A DNA stretch of 31,454 nucleotides from a virus. The translations under genes were made by a program, and so were the position numbers. This document shows, in pieces, positions 1 through 6,882 of this stretch. The number at the start of each line of letters is the position of its first letter. The first letter of the stretch is position 1. Below the pieces are notes generated by a model. That model saw only the letters and a list, made by a program, of their open reading frames with translations. It was not told the DNA's origin and did no database searches. The DNA lies in the IMG/VR virus record IMGVR_UViG_3300020469_000161, positions 1 to 31,454 of that record. One strand, 5' to 3'.

Positions 1-918
1 GAGTCAATCGAGAAAGCATACCAAGCACCTTCTGCTCAACCTGCAGTTGAAGCATCTTATGTTCCAAGCAAAGATGAGACCTTTACTAAGTTCGGTTCTT
101 TTGATTCAATCCAAAAGATTATCAAGTCAAAATTATTTTACCCTGCATTCATCACAGGTCTATCTGGTAATGGTAAAACATTATGTGTAGAACAGTCATG
201 TGCAGTTCAGAAGAGAGAAATGATCAGAGTCAATATTACTATTGAAACTGATGAAGATGATTTGATTGGTGGATTTAGATTGATCAATGGTTCTACTGTA
301 TGGCACAATGGACCTGTAGTCGAAGCACTTGAGCGTGGTGCTATCTTATTACTTGACGAGATTGACCTTGCATCAAACAAGATCTTATGTTTACAATCTG
401 TACTAGAAGGTAAGGGTGTCTTCCTTAAAAAGATTGGTAAGTATGTCAGACCTGCAGCAGGGTTCAATGTTATTGCAACTGCTAACACTAAAGGTAAAGG
501 TTCTGAGGATGGTAGATTCGTAGGTACTAATGTACTTAATGAAGCATTCCTTGAGAGATTCCCTGTAACCTTTGAGCAAGAGTATCCATCTGCAGCAGTT
601 GAGAGTAGAATTCTTATTGCTAATGGTTGTGATAAAGACTTCACAGAGAACCTAATCAAGTGGGCAGGTGTTATCCGTAAGACATTCTATGATGGTGGTG
701 TTGATGAAGTTGTCACTACACGTCGTCTAGTTCACATTGCAAAAGCATTTGCTATCTTTGGTGATCGTTTGACAGCAGTTACTAACTGTATCGCACGTTT
801 CGATGAGGATACTAAGGAATCATTCCTTGCTCTTTACACTAAGATTGATGCAGGTGATGACATGGAAGATGAAGATGACCATGGTTATGAACCAGAAGAT
901 ACATCATCAAGATTCTAA
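1..918 (+). CDS. cobS: CobS-like AAA+ ATPase (5' end cut by window)
   Basis: The frame is open from the first base, so the gene starts upstream of the window. About 305 C-terminal residues are visible. A Walker A loop (GLSGNGKT) is encoded at 157-180 and a Walker B stretch (LLLDEIDLAS) lies near 345-375, followed by a sensor-like ATANT segment and an acidic C-terminal tail (EDEDDHGYEPEDT). This arrangement fits the MoxR/CobS branch of AAA+ ATPases. In T4-like cyanophages the relative is annotated CobS, the ATPase subunit of cobaltochelatase in cobalamin synthesis, but its role in infection has not been established to my knowledge. No CobN or CobT partner is visible here. The gene ends directly before a terminator/promoter element, so it closes one transcription unit. 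Family assignment is firm; the cobalamin role is inferred from the name of the family. Confidence 0.8.
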   Translation, partial: ESIEKAYQAPSAQPAVEASYVPSKDETFTKFGSFDSIQKIIKSKLFYPAFITGLSGNGKTLCVEQSCAVQKREMIRVNITIETDEDDLIGGFRLINGSTVWHNGPVVEALERGAILLLDEIDLASNKILCLQSVLEGKGVFLKKIGKYVRPAAGFNVIATANTKGKGSEDGRFVGTNVLNEAFLERFPVTFEQEYPSAAVESRILIANGCDKDFTENLIKWAGVIRKTFYDGGVDEVVTTRRLVHIAKAFAIFGDRLTAVTNCIARFDEDTKESFLALYTKIDAGDDMEDEDDHGYEPEDTSSRF

Positions 919-923
919 AATCA

Positions 924-949
924 GAGGGTGCTTGACACCCTCTTTTTTT
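924..949 (+). terminator. Rho-independent terminator after the CobS-like gene
   Basis: A perfect 7-bp stem (GAGGGTG at 924-930, CACCCTC at 936-942) with a 5-nt loop is followed by seven T residues at 943-949. It sits 6 nt past the stop codon. The 3' arm and loop contain the -35 box of the promoter that follows, so the two signals share DNA. Confidence 0.85.
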
Positions 950-959
950 ATGCTATAAT
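932..959 (+). promoter_or_regulatory. Near-consensus sigma70 promoter with extended -10
   Basis: TTGACA (932-937) and TATAAT (954-959) are both perfect consensus hexamers spaced by 16 nt, and TG at 951-952 forms an extended -10. Transcription would start near 966 and read the operon beginning with the DUF3310-like gene and gp45. A small hairpin (GAGAA 966-970, TTCTC 974-978) lies in the expected leader. A nearly identical element occurs at 10094-10129. Confidence 0.85.
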
Positions 960-986
960 AGATTTGAGAAAACTTCTCGGTATATA

Positions 987-1271
987 ATGAAATACAATGA
1001 AGATGTGATCCTTGACGAAGTGCGATCATATGTCTCCTCGACGTATGGTCGCCATTATTCTTCTGGGAATATTCAAACCCTAGACTTAATAGAAGCGTGT
1101 GGTGATGCAGAAGCATTTTGTCGCAGTAACATTTTGAAGTATGCCTCTCGATATGATCGTAAAGGTACACCCAAAGATGATATGCTAAAGATAATGCACT
1201 ATGCGATTCTTCTTTACCATTTTAATCAAAACAACAATGACAGTAACTATTCCAACTTACCCAACAATTAA
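987..1271 (+). CDS. DUF3310-like small protein
   Basis: This 94-residue protein is the first gene behind the strong promoter at 932-959. The central part (GDAEAFCRSNILKYASRYDR, then KGTPKDDMLKIMHYAILLYHF) resembles the DUF3310 pattern: a Gly/Asp followed by an amphipathic helix with KY-x(2)-R, a KG turn and a second helix with an acidic D-x-x-K element. DUF3310 proteins are common in phages and have no agreed biochemical role; some are annotated as nucleotide-kinase-like. No Shine-Dalgarno sequence is evident before the ATG; the leader hairpin at 966-978 ends 8 nt upstream. The C-terminus is Asn-rich (NQNNNDSNYSNLPNN) and probably disordered. It lies 16 nt ahead of gp45 and is most likely co-transcribed with it. 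The family call is tentative. Confidence 0.6.
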   Translation: MKYNEDVILDEVRSYVSSTYGRHYSSGNIQTLDLIEACGDAEAFCRSNILKYASRYDRKGTPKDDMLKIMHYAILLYHFNQNNNDSNYSNLPNN

Positions 1272-1287
1272 ACAGTCTAGAAAAGAA

Positions 1288-1947
1288 ATGATTGACATTA
1301 CACCTAGAACAGTTGAGATTCTAAAGAATTTCTGTTCTATAAACAAATCAATAGTAATCAAACCAGGAGCACAACTTGCAACTCTCAGTATAAACAAAAA
1401 CATACTAGCAGTTGCTGATGTAGAAGAAGCATTTGATTCTGAGATTGCAATCTATGATCTAGGTATGTTCATCAATGGTTTGACATTATTAGATCAACCA
1501 AAGATCGATACAACTAGTAGCAGTTATGTTACTATCACTGATGCTAAAGGACGTTCTAAAACTAGATTTTTCTATGCTGATCCTGATATTATTACACAGG
1601 CACCAGAAGAAGAAATTAAACTTCCAAGTATGGATGTATCATTCCATCTTGATGCTGAAACTTTGAGGCAACTCAATAAGGCAGCATCCATCTATGCACT
1701 TCCAGACCTATGTCTGTTTGGTGATGGACAAGAAATGAACTTAACTGTAACAGATAAGAAGAATGAAACTTCTAATAACTTCTCTGTTAATGTTGGATCT
1801 ACGACTGAGAACTTCTGTTATTGTTTCAGAGTAGAAAACTTGAAACTACTTGCAGGTGCGTATGACGTATCTATCAGTAGTAAGAACGTTGCTAAATTTC
1901 AAGGCAACGGTATTAAATACTTTATTGCACTAGAACCAAATGCATGA
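1288..1947 (+). CDS. gp45: Sliding clamp (DNA polymerase processivity factor)
   Basis: This is the T4 gp45-type clamp, a trimeric ring that tethers gp43 to DNA and in T4 also activates late transcription. Starting at the ATG at 1288 gives 219 residues, close to the 228 of T4. The N-terminus (MIDITPRTVEILKNFCSIN, then IVIKPG) aligns with T4 MKLSKDTTALLKNFATIN. The motif FDSEIAIYDLGMFI matches T4 FDVAIYDLNGFL, and the end (AKFQGNGIKYFIALEPNA) matches the T4 terminus AKFEG-NYVVALE. The frame is open back to 1201, but those extra codons overlap the upstream gene and do not match the family, so 1288 is preferred. The gene overlaps gp44 by 8 nt, suggesting translational coupling. Confidence 0.93.
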   Translation: MIDITPRTVEILKNFCSINKSIVIKPGAQLATLSINKNILAVADVEEAFDSEIAIYDLGMFINGLTLLDQPKIDTTSSSYVTITDAKGRSKTRFFYADPDIITQAPEEEIKLPSMDVSFHLDAETLRQLNKAASIYALPDLCLFGDGQEMNLTVTDKKNETSNNFSVNVGSTTENFCYCFRVENLKLLAGAYDVSISSKNVAKFQGNGIKYFIALEPNA

Positions 1948-2884
1948 TGATTTTCTCTGGGTTGAGAAATATCGTCCTAAAAAAGTAGGGGATTGTATAC
2001 TCACTCAGGATGTGAAAGATACCTTCTCTAGTTTTGTTGATCAAGGGGAGATACCAAATCTTCTCTTGTCTGGCACAGCAGGAGTCGGTAAGACTACTAT
2101 TGCGAAAGCACTTTGTAATGAACTTAATGCAGACTTTTATGTTATTAATGGATCAGACGAAGGTAGGTTCCTCGACACAGTTAGGAACCAAGCACAAAAC
2201 TTTGCTGCAACTGTATCACTTACAGGTGGAGCAAAGCACAAAATCCTTATCATTGATGAGGCAGACAACACTACCCCAGATGTACAACTCTTACTTCGTG
2301 CATCGATAGAAACGTTCCAAAAGAACTGTAGATTTATTTTTACTTGTAACTACAAGAATAAGATCATTGAACCTCTACACAGTAGAACAACTGTAATTGA
2401 TTTCAATGTTCGTGGTAAGTCTAAACAACTTCTAGCGGGTGAGTTCTTTACCAGATGTCGTGACATTCTTTCTAAAGAGAAAGTCACTTTCAACAACAAA
2501 GTTGTAGCAGAAGTAATCCAAAAGTATTTCCCTGACTTTAGGAGAACATTAAATGAACTACAGCGTTATGCTTCTACAGGTAGCATAGATACAGGGATAC
2601 TAGCAACACTCGGTGATGCCAAGATCGATACTCTCGTAGATAGTATGAGAGATAAGAAGTTCAATGATGTGAAAGCATGGGTACAACAGAATTTAGATTC
2701 AGACCCTGCATCAATCATGCGTAACTTATACGATAACTTGACAGGTGTAATGGATGGTCCTAGTACTGCAGCAGCAGTTCTAATTCTTGCAGACTATCAA
2801 TACAAATCTGCATTCGTAGCAGATCAAGAAGTAAATCTTCTTGCATGTCTTACTCAACTTATGATGGAGTGTAACTTTAAATGA
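1940..2884 (+). CDS. gp44: Clamp loader large subunit (AAA+ ATPase)
   Basis: This is the ATPase subunit of the clamp loader, which with gp62 opens gp45 and places it on primer-template junctions. It is 314 residues against 319 in T4. Walker A is GTAGVGKTT at residues 45-53 and Walker B is ILIIDEAD with D106-E107. A sensor-type segment (FIFTCNYKNKI) and an SRT motif, equivalent to the SRC arginine-finger motif of clamp loaders, follow. The N-terminus (LWVEKYRPKKVGDCIL) is typical of RFC-like subunits. The start overlaps the end of gp45, and its stop overlaps the next start as ATGA. Unlike T4, the gp62 gene does not follow directly; three other genes intervene. Confidence 0.93.
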   Translation: MHDDFLWVEKYRPKKVGDCILTQDVKDTFSSFVDQGEIPNLLLSGTAGVGKTTIAKALCNELNADFYVINGSDEGRFLDTVRNQAQNFAATVSLTGGAKHKILIIDEADNTTPDVQLLLRASIETFQKNCRFIFTCNYKNKIIEPLHSRTTVIDFNVRGKSKQLLAGEFFTRCRDILSKEKVTFNNKVVAEVIQKYFPDFRRTLNELQRYASTGSIDTGILATLGDAKIDTLVDSMRDKKFNDVKAWVQQNLDSDPASIMRNLYDNLTGVMDGPSTAAAVLILADYQYKSAFVADQEVNLLACLTQLMMECNFK

Positions 2885-3123
2885 ATCTTTTCCTATCATG
2901 TCCACCAGTATACACATTGCCTGGGACTTGGAATGATCCAGAAAAAATAGCAAGGTGTTATGAAACTATAGTACCTCATGGTGACTTTGCAGGTTTAAAT
3001 CAAACAGGACAGTTTGTTGCAATCGTAGCAGGTGCATTTATAATCTTGACAATCTATGGTGCTACTAGAGCATTCTTTAATAATGAGGATTTAACAGATC
3101 CTTGGGATGATCATGATGACTAA
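2881..3123 (+). CDS. Small single-pass membrane protein, unknown function
   Basis: An 80-residue protein I do not recognise. A hydrophobic segment at about residues 42-66 (FVAIVAGAFIILTIYGATRAFF) should span the membrane. The N-terminal part contains SCPPVYTLPGTW with a single conserved-looking Cys-Pro-Pro, and the C-terminus is strongly acidic (NNEDLTDPWDDHDD). The start codon overlaps the gp44 stop as ATGA and its end overlaps the next gene by 17 nt, so it is embedded in the clamp-loader operon. The following gene is also a small membrane protein, and the two may act together, but this is inference from adjacency only. Confidence 0.65.
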   Translation: MNLFLSCPPVYTLPGTWNDPEKIARCYETIVPHGDFAGLNQTGQFVAIVAGAFIILTIYGATRAFFNNEDLTDPWDDHDD

Positions 3124-3379
3124 CAAACTTATGAGAAAACGTGAGAAGATCAGAGCACAAATGAAGTCCAGATTCTACTATTGGTTCTGGGGTGCTATGG
3201 CAGGTGCTGTTGTAGGTGGTCAACTATATGTTGGATCGTCTTATAGGTTTATGGCAAGATCAATGAACAGATGGTTTGAGGAAACCATTGACATGTTGCA
3301 AGAACCAATAAAACCTAGAAGTGGTGATAAAGGATACTACATGCCTATTCCTACACCTGAGGTATACCCTCAATACTAA
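3107..3379 (+). CDS. Small membrane protein with basic N-terminus, unknown function
   Basis: A protein of 87-90 residues; ATG codons at 3107, 3113 and 3116 are all possible starts. A basic stretch (MRKREKIRAQMKSR) precedes a hydrophobic, Gly-rich segment (FWGAMAGAVVGGQLYVG), suggesting a single membrane span with the N-terminus inside. The C-terminal part contains an amphipathic helix (SMNRWFEETIDMLQ) and ends in a proline-rich tail (YYMPIPTPEVYPQY). The gene overlaps its upstream neighbour by 17 nt and shares 1 nt with the next start. I do not recognise a family. Confidence 0.62.
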   Translation: MIMMTNKLMRKREKIRAQMKSRFYYWFWGAMAGAVVGGQLYVGSSYRFMARSMNRWFEETIDMLQEPIKPRSGDKGYYMPIPTPEVYPQY

Positions 3380-4212
3380 TGGCATTTCTTAAGACACCTC
3401 TAAGATATCCTGGTGGTAAGTCTCGTGCTATTAAAAAGATAGCACAGTTTTTCCCTGATCTTGATGCATATACAGAATATCGTGAACCCTTTTTAGGTGG
3501 AGGTTCTGTAGCAATCTATATCACTCTACAGCATCCTACCTTGGATGTATGGGTGAATGATTTGTATGAACCATTGTATACTTTCTGGAAACAACTTCAG
3601 TTATCAGGAGAAAAATTAAGAGACGAACTATTACAACTTAAGCAAAGACATCCAGATCCATCATCTGCTAGGAATCTTTTTATTGAAGCAAAAGAATACC
3701 TACAGAAAAATGAATGGACTACTGAACCATTCCATAAGGCAGTCTCCTTTTACATTGTAAATAAATGTTCTTTTAGTGGGTTGACTGAGAACTCATCGTT
3801 CAGTAAAATGGCATCAGATCAAAACTTCTCGATCACAGGTATAGATAATCTACCTTACTATAGTTCCTTGATTAAGAAGTGGCACATCACAAACTTACCA
3901 TTTGAAAAGTGTATGACTGACGATCCTTATGCATTTATATACTTGGATCCTCCTTATGCCATTAAAGATAATCTTTATGGACACAAAGGAGATATGCATA
4001 AAGGGTTTGATCATGATAGATTCTATCGTAAGTGTGCAGCGTGTGATTGTGATCAGATGGTATCATATAACTCAGATAGATTGATTAAAGAAAGGTTTAA
4101 AGATTGGCAAGCACAAGAATACGATCACACATATACAATGAGATCAGTTGGTGAATATAATAAAGAACAAGAAAACCGTAAAGAACTTCTCCTATTAAAC
4201 TATGCCTTATGA
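3379..4212 (+). CDS. DNA adenine-N6 methyltransferase, Dam/D12 class
   Basis: This 277-residue enzyme would transfer a methyl group from S-adenosylmethionine to adenine N6 in DNA. The N-terminus TPLRYPGGKSRAI is the motif preceding the SAM pocket of D12-class enzymes, motif I is EPFLGGGS at residues 36-43, and the catalytic motif is DPPY at residues 190-193. An HKGFDHDRF segment after DPPY is also typical. Length matches the T4 Dam/DpnM group (about 260-285). The target site cannot be read from the protein. No restriction enzyme gene is adjacent, so it is probably a solitary methylase that protects phage DNA or marks it. It lies between gp44 and gp62, and its 3' end overlaps gp62 by 11 nt. 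Confidence 0.92.
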   Translation: MAFLKTPLRYPGGKSRAIKKIAQFFPDLDAYTEYREPFLGGGSVAIYITLQHPTLDVWVNDLYEPLYTFWKQLQLSGEKLRDELLQLKQRHPDPSSARNLFIEAKEYLQKNEWTTEPFHKAVSFYIVNKCSFSGLTENSSFSKMASDQNFSITGIDNLPYYSSLIKKWHITNLPFEKCMTDDPYAFIYLDPPYAIKDNLYGHKGDMHKGFDHDRFYRKCAACDCDQMVSYNSDRLIKERFKDWQAQEYDHTYTMRSVGEYNKEQENRKELLLLNYAL

Positions 4213-4606
4213 TGATCGGTATCCTCTAAAGGATTATCTCAACTCTATCAACCTTGACAAAAAGAATAGACTAGATACAGATGACCCTGGATGGGAAAAG
4301 AACTACCCTGCTTACATAATTAACAAGTGTATGTCACACCATATGGATACTATTTTGTATGCTAATGAGATGAATATGCACCCAGAAATAGATAAGCGTT
4401 TACAGTATGATTTTTATATACATATAGTCAGACCAAGAAAGAGATTCTCTCCTTGGGGCAAGCAGGATAAGGTGAAAGATCTTGATGTTGTCAAACAATA
4501 CTATGGTTATAGTAATGAAAAGGCAAAGCAAGTATTACGAATCCTATCTCCTACACAATTAGACTACATTAAATCCAAACTGAACAAAGGGGGTAAGAGA
4601 TTATGA
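4202..4606 (+). CDS. gp62: Clamp loader small subunit
   Basis: This 134-residue protein corresponds to gp62, the non-ATPase subunit that completes the clamp loader with four gp44 copies. The diagnostic part is YIINKCMSHHMDTILYANEM followed by a segment ending in PRKRFSPWGK, equivalent to the T4 region ending PRGKRYGKWAK. A second region (VVKQYYGYSNEKAKQVLRIL) matches the T4 helix that contains LLAKRYQVNTNDA. It is shorter than T4 gp62 (187 residues), as is usual for cyanophage forms. It overlaps the methylase by 11 nt and regA by 4 nt. Assignment rests on motif likeness and position before regA, which is the order seen in T4. Confidence 0.85.
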   Translation: MPYDDRYPLKDYLNSINLDKKNRLDTDDPGWEKNYPAYIINKCMSHHMDTILYANEMNMHPEIDKRLQYDFYIHIVRPRKRFSPWGKQDKVKDLDVVKQYYGYSNEKAKQVLRILSPTQLDYIKSKLNKGGKRL

Positions 4607-5019
4607 ACGAAGTTGAATGGACTAAAGATAATATGATTGAAGTGAACCTCAAAGAACCTGATGATTTTTTGAAAGTTCGTGAAACACTTACTAGGATAGG
4701 AGTAGCATCTCGTAAGGAGAGAAAACTATATCAGTCATGTCATATCCTCCATAAGAAAGGACAATACTACATTGTACACTTTAAAGAATTGTTTGCATTA
4801 GACGGAAAGAAAGCAAACTTATCAGACAACGATATACAAAGAAGAAATAGAATCATCAAACTACTATCTGATTGGGGTCTCGTAGAGATTGTAAAAGAAA
4901 CAGAAATAAAAGACGTAGCACCTTTAAGTCAAATCAAAGTTATAGCATATAAAGAGAAGGGTGAGTGGACTCTTGAATCCAAATACAACATAGGAAAGAA
5001 ACGCACCCCTACAGAATGA
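4603..5019 (+). CDS. regA: RegA translational repressor
   Basis: RegA binds the start regions of early phage mRNAs and blocks ribosome loading; T4 targets include gp44, gp45 and regA itself. The identity is clear: residues from Met11 onward (MIEVNLKEPDDFLKVRETLT, then RIGVA) closely follow T4 RegA, as do LYQSCHILHKKGQYYIVHFKE and LLSDWGLVEIV. The annotated start at 4603 overlaps the gp62 stop (ATGA) and has a purine-rich SD-like AAAGGGGGTAAGAG just upstream. The alternative ATG at 4633 corresponds to the T4 start. The protein would be 138 or 128 residues against 122 in T4. Its place in the clamp operon matches T4. Confidence 0.95.
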   Translation: MNEVEWTKDNMIEVNLKEPDDFLKVRETLTRIGVASRKERKLYQSCHILHKKGQYYIVHFKELFALDGKKANLSDNDIQRRNRIIKLLSDWGLVEIVKETEIKDVAPLSQIKVIAYKEKGEWTLESKYNIGKKRTPTE

Positions 5020-5663
5020 ACGACTTTAACTACCACATTCAGTGGTTAAAATCTCCTGGTTATCTATTAGCAGAAGTCCCTTCTCCAATCGTAGCAGAAC
5101 TACGACAAAGTATGGACTCATTAGAAAAGACCCCTGAGACGGACGCTAGGACGACTCTGAGAGGTCATATACAAGAAGAGTGGTCTTTGCCTCTTACTAA
5201 AGAGATTAGTGCATTCACTCGTTGTCTTTCATACGAATACATCAAGCAGTTTGGTTTCCAACCTTCTATGGGTGTAGCAGAGACAATGAGGAATATAGAT
5301 GAGTGTGACTTTAAATTAAAGAGACTATGGGTAAACTATCAAAAGAGATACGATTTCAATCCTTTACATATACACAGTGGTTTATTCTCATTTGTAATCT
5401 GGGTACAGATACCATATGATATAAAGAAAGAACAAGAACAATATGTAACTAATGGAAATGAGACAGCAGCATTCATGTTCCAGTATAATACAGCACTAGG
5501 TGGATTAGATACAGAATACCTTTACATAGATAAAACTTGGGAATGGAAGATAGCATTCTTCCCTGCAAGACTCAATCATGGAGTCAATCCCTTTTATACT
5601 ACAGAAAATACACGCATCTCAATAAGCGGAAATATATATGTTATAGATAATAGTGCAGAATAG
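5016..5663 (+). CDS. Putative 2OG-Fe(II) oxygenase (2OG-FeII_Oxy_5 type)
   Basis: A 215-residue protein with the layout of the phage-enriched 2-oxoglutarate/Fe(II) dioxygenase group. Candidate iron ligands are His118/His120 in the LHIHSG segment and distal His188 in FFPARLNHGVNPF; the downstream TRISISGNIY contains the arginine that usually binds 2-oxoglutarate. A beta-strand segment (FSFVIWVQIPY) follows the first ligand motif. These enzymes hydroxylate protein side chains or other substrates; the substrate here is unknown. The gene overlaps regA by 4 nt and is the last gene in this run before the membrane-protein block. Two further oxygenases occur at 14368 and 17003, and they are not close copies of this one. 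Confidence 0.75.
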   Translation: MNDFNYHIQWLKSPGYLLAEVPSPIVAELRQSMDSLEKTPETDARTTLRGHIQEEWSLPLTKEISAFTRCLSYEYIKQFGFQPSMGVAETMRNIDECDFKLKRLWVNYQKRYDFNPLHIHSGLFSFVIWVQIPYDIKKEQEQYVTNGNETAAFMFQYNTALGGLDTEYLYIDKTWEWKIAFFPARLNHGVNPFYTTENTRISISGNIYVIDNSAE

Positions 5664-5671
5664 AAATTATT

Positions 5672-6076
5672 ATGGCAGAACCAAAGAAAGAAGATAAACC
5701 AAAAGGTATTATCGGAAAGATTAAAGAAGCAGCAGAGGATAAGGAGGAGCAACTTGCTATCCTCTCGACTTTCGTGCGACTAGGAATCTTGGTCTGGTCT
5801 GGTGGAATTTTAACATTAGCGTATGTTGATTTACCACCTGCACTAAAAATTCCTAAACAGGATATGGATCCAACTTTCATAGCTTCGGTCTTCACAGGAG
5901 TCGTAGCTACCTTCGGTGTCTCCGCAGGAGGTAAGAAGAAGAATGGTGCTGATGGAAGTGCTAACATATCTAAAAAGGATATGGAGTTTCTTATTGCTAA
6001 AGCATCAGAAACTGCACCTGCTCAAACTATAAGGATCGAACAAGGTCCTGTTAAAATTGTTCCTGATTCAAAGTAA
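5672..6076 (+). CDS. Two-pass membrane protein, holin-like in layout
   Basis: A 134-residue protein with a charged, Lys/Glu-rich N-terminus (about residues 1-27), a hydrophobic segment (LSTFVRLGILVWSGGILTLA, about 30-50), a short loop rich in Pro, and a second hydrophobic segment (FIASVFTGVVATFGVSAGG, about 68-86) followed by a basic KKK cluster and hydrophilic tail. Two spans with both ends in the cytoplasm is a common holin arrangement, but no holin family is recognised. It starts 8 nt after the oxygenase gene and heads a group of four membrane-associated genes. The holin idea is an inference from topology alone. Confidence 0.6.
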   Translation: MAEPKKEDKPKGIIGKIKEAAEDKEEQLAILSTFVRLGILVWSGGILTLAYVDLPPALKIPKQDMDPTFIASVFTGVVATFGVSAGGKKKNGADGSANISKKDMEFLIAKASETAPAQTIRIEQGPVKIVPDSK

Positions 6077-6081
6077 ACATC

Positions 6082-6285
6082 ATGCAAAAAATTATCAATG
6101 TACTTGCTATTGCGTCTAGCGTTGTATCTCTTACCGTTGTTGGCGGTGGCGTATATCTATATACACAAAAGGATGCCATCTTAGATGACATTAAATCAAA
6201 AGCATTAGAGTCTGTAACCTCTGCAGTTCCCAACATAGTTGGTGAAGCAATGCCAGATCTTACAGGACCTGCTCTACCTTTCTAG
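6082..6285 (+). CDS. Small N-terminally anchored membrane protein
   Basis: A 67-residue protein with one hydrophobic segment near the N-terminus (VLAIASSVVSLTVVGGGVYL, about residues 7-27) and a hydrophilic C-terminal helix followed by a proline-containing tail ending GPALPF. The segment could be an uncleaved signal anchor; I see no good signal peptidase site. It begins 5 nt after its neighbour. The SD sequence of the next gene overlaps its stop codon. Function unknown; its place in the membrane block suggests a joint role with the flanking proteins. Confidence 0.6.
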   Translation: MQKIINVLAIASSVVSLTVVGGGVYLYTQKDAILDDIKSKALESVTSAVPNIVGEAMPDLTGPALPF

Positions 6286-6289
6286 GAGG
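6284..6289 (+). promoter_or_regulatory. Strong Shine-Dalgarno site (AGGAGG)
   Basis: A perfect AGGAGG overlaps the stop codon (TAG, 6283-6285) of the preceding gene and stands 5 nt before ATG 6295. Most genes in this window lack an SD this strong, so high translation of the glycine-zipper protein is likely. Confidence 0.75.
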
Positions 6290-6294
6290 ACATC

Positions 6295-6882
6295 ATGAAT
6301 AAATGGTTTTCGTTAAGTCTAGGAGCAGTTCTAGGTGTAACGCATATTGGATTGATTGGATTGATTGCTACGAATAATCGTAACAGTTTACCTAAGATTG
6401 ATATTCCTGTAGGTGACTATACGTCATATGTTGTACAGGCAAGCAAAGAAGGATATAAGATCAGTTATAAAGGAAACGATCCCAAGACTGCATACCTTAC
6501 TAAAGATATTAAGACTAAGGCAGGTTTCTTAGGACTATCAAACAACACAACTAAAGTTGCTGAAGAATACTTCATGGATGGTAAGACCAACCAAGGAGGT
6601 CCTGTATCTAATCAAAGATCGTGGATAGATTCACCACCTGGGTTGACCCAAGAACAAGCAGCAGCAATAAGTGCTGAAAGAATTGCATGTATAAAAGCAG
6701 TAGGGTCAGGAGAAGGAACTGGAAGAGTTGTTGGAACTAGCGTTGGCGCAGCAGCAGCACCTGCTCTTAGTGGTATACCATTCGTAGGATGGGTAGCAGC
6801 AGGATGGGTAGCAATGTTCGGTGGTAACCAAGGTGCAGAGATAGGTGGTAATATGGCAGAGGGAATGAGTAAGGATTGTTAA
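6295..6882 (+). CDS. Exported/anchored protein with glycine-zipper C-terminus
   Basis: A 195-residue protein with a hydrophobic N-terminal segment (WFSLSLGAVLGVTHIGLIGL) acting as signal or anchor. The middle (YTSYVVQASKEGYKISYKGN) is hydrophilic. The C-terminal third is rich in Gly and Ala (VVGTSVGAAAAPALSG, then FVGWVAAGWVAMFGGNQGAEIGG) and resembles glycine-zipper membrane segments that form oligomeric helices in some outer-membrane and pore proteins. Two Cys residues, one near the end (SKDC), could form disulfides if exported. Start choice is supported by a perfect SD AGGAGG at 6284-6289, 5 nt before the ATG. No named family is recognised. It directly precedes the 265-residue membrane protein with no gap. 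Confidence 0.65.
   Translation: MNKWFSLSLGAVLGVTHIGLIGLIATNNRNSLPKIDIPVGDYTSYVVQASKEGYKISYKGNDPKTAYLTKDIKTKAGFLGLSNNTTKVAEEYFMDGKTNQGGPVSNQRSWIDSPPGLTQEQAAAISAERIACIKAVGSGEGTGRVVGTSVGAAAAPALSGIPFVGWVAAGWVAMFGGNQGAEIGGNMAEGMSKDC

Noticed and set aside
1201-1287. Longer start for gp45 at 1201
   Set aside because: It overlaps the upstream gene by 71 nt and adds residues not found in the gp45 family; ATG 1288 aligns with the T4 start.
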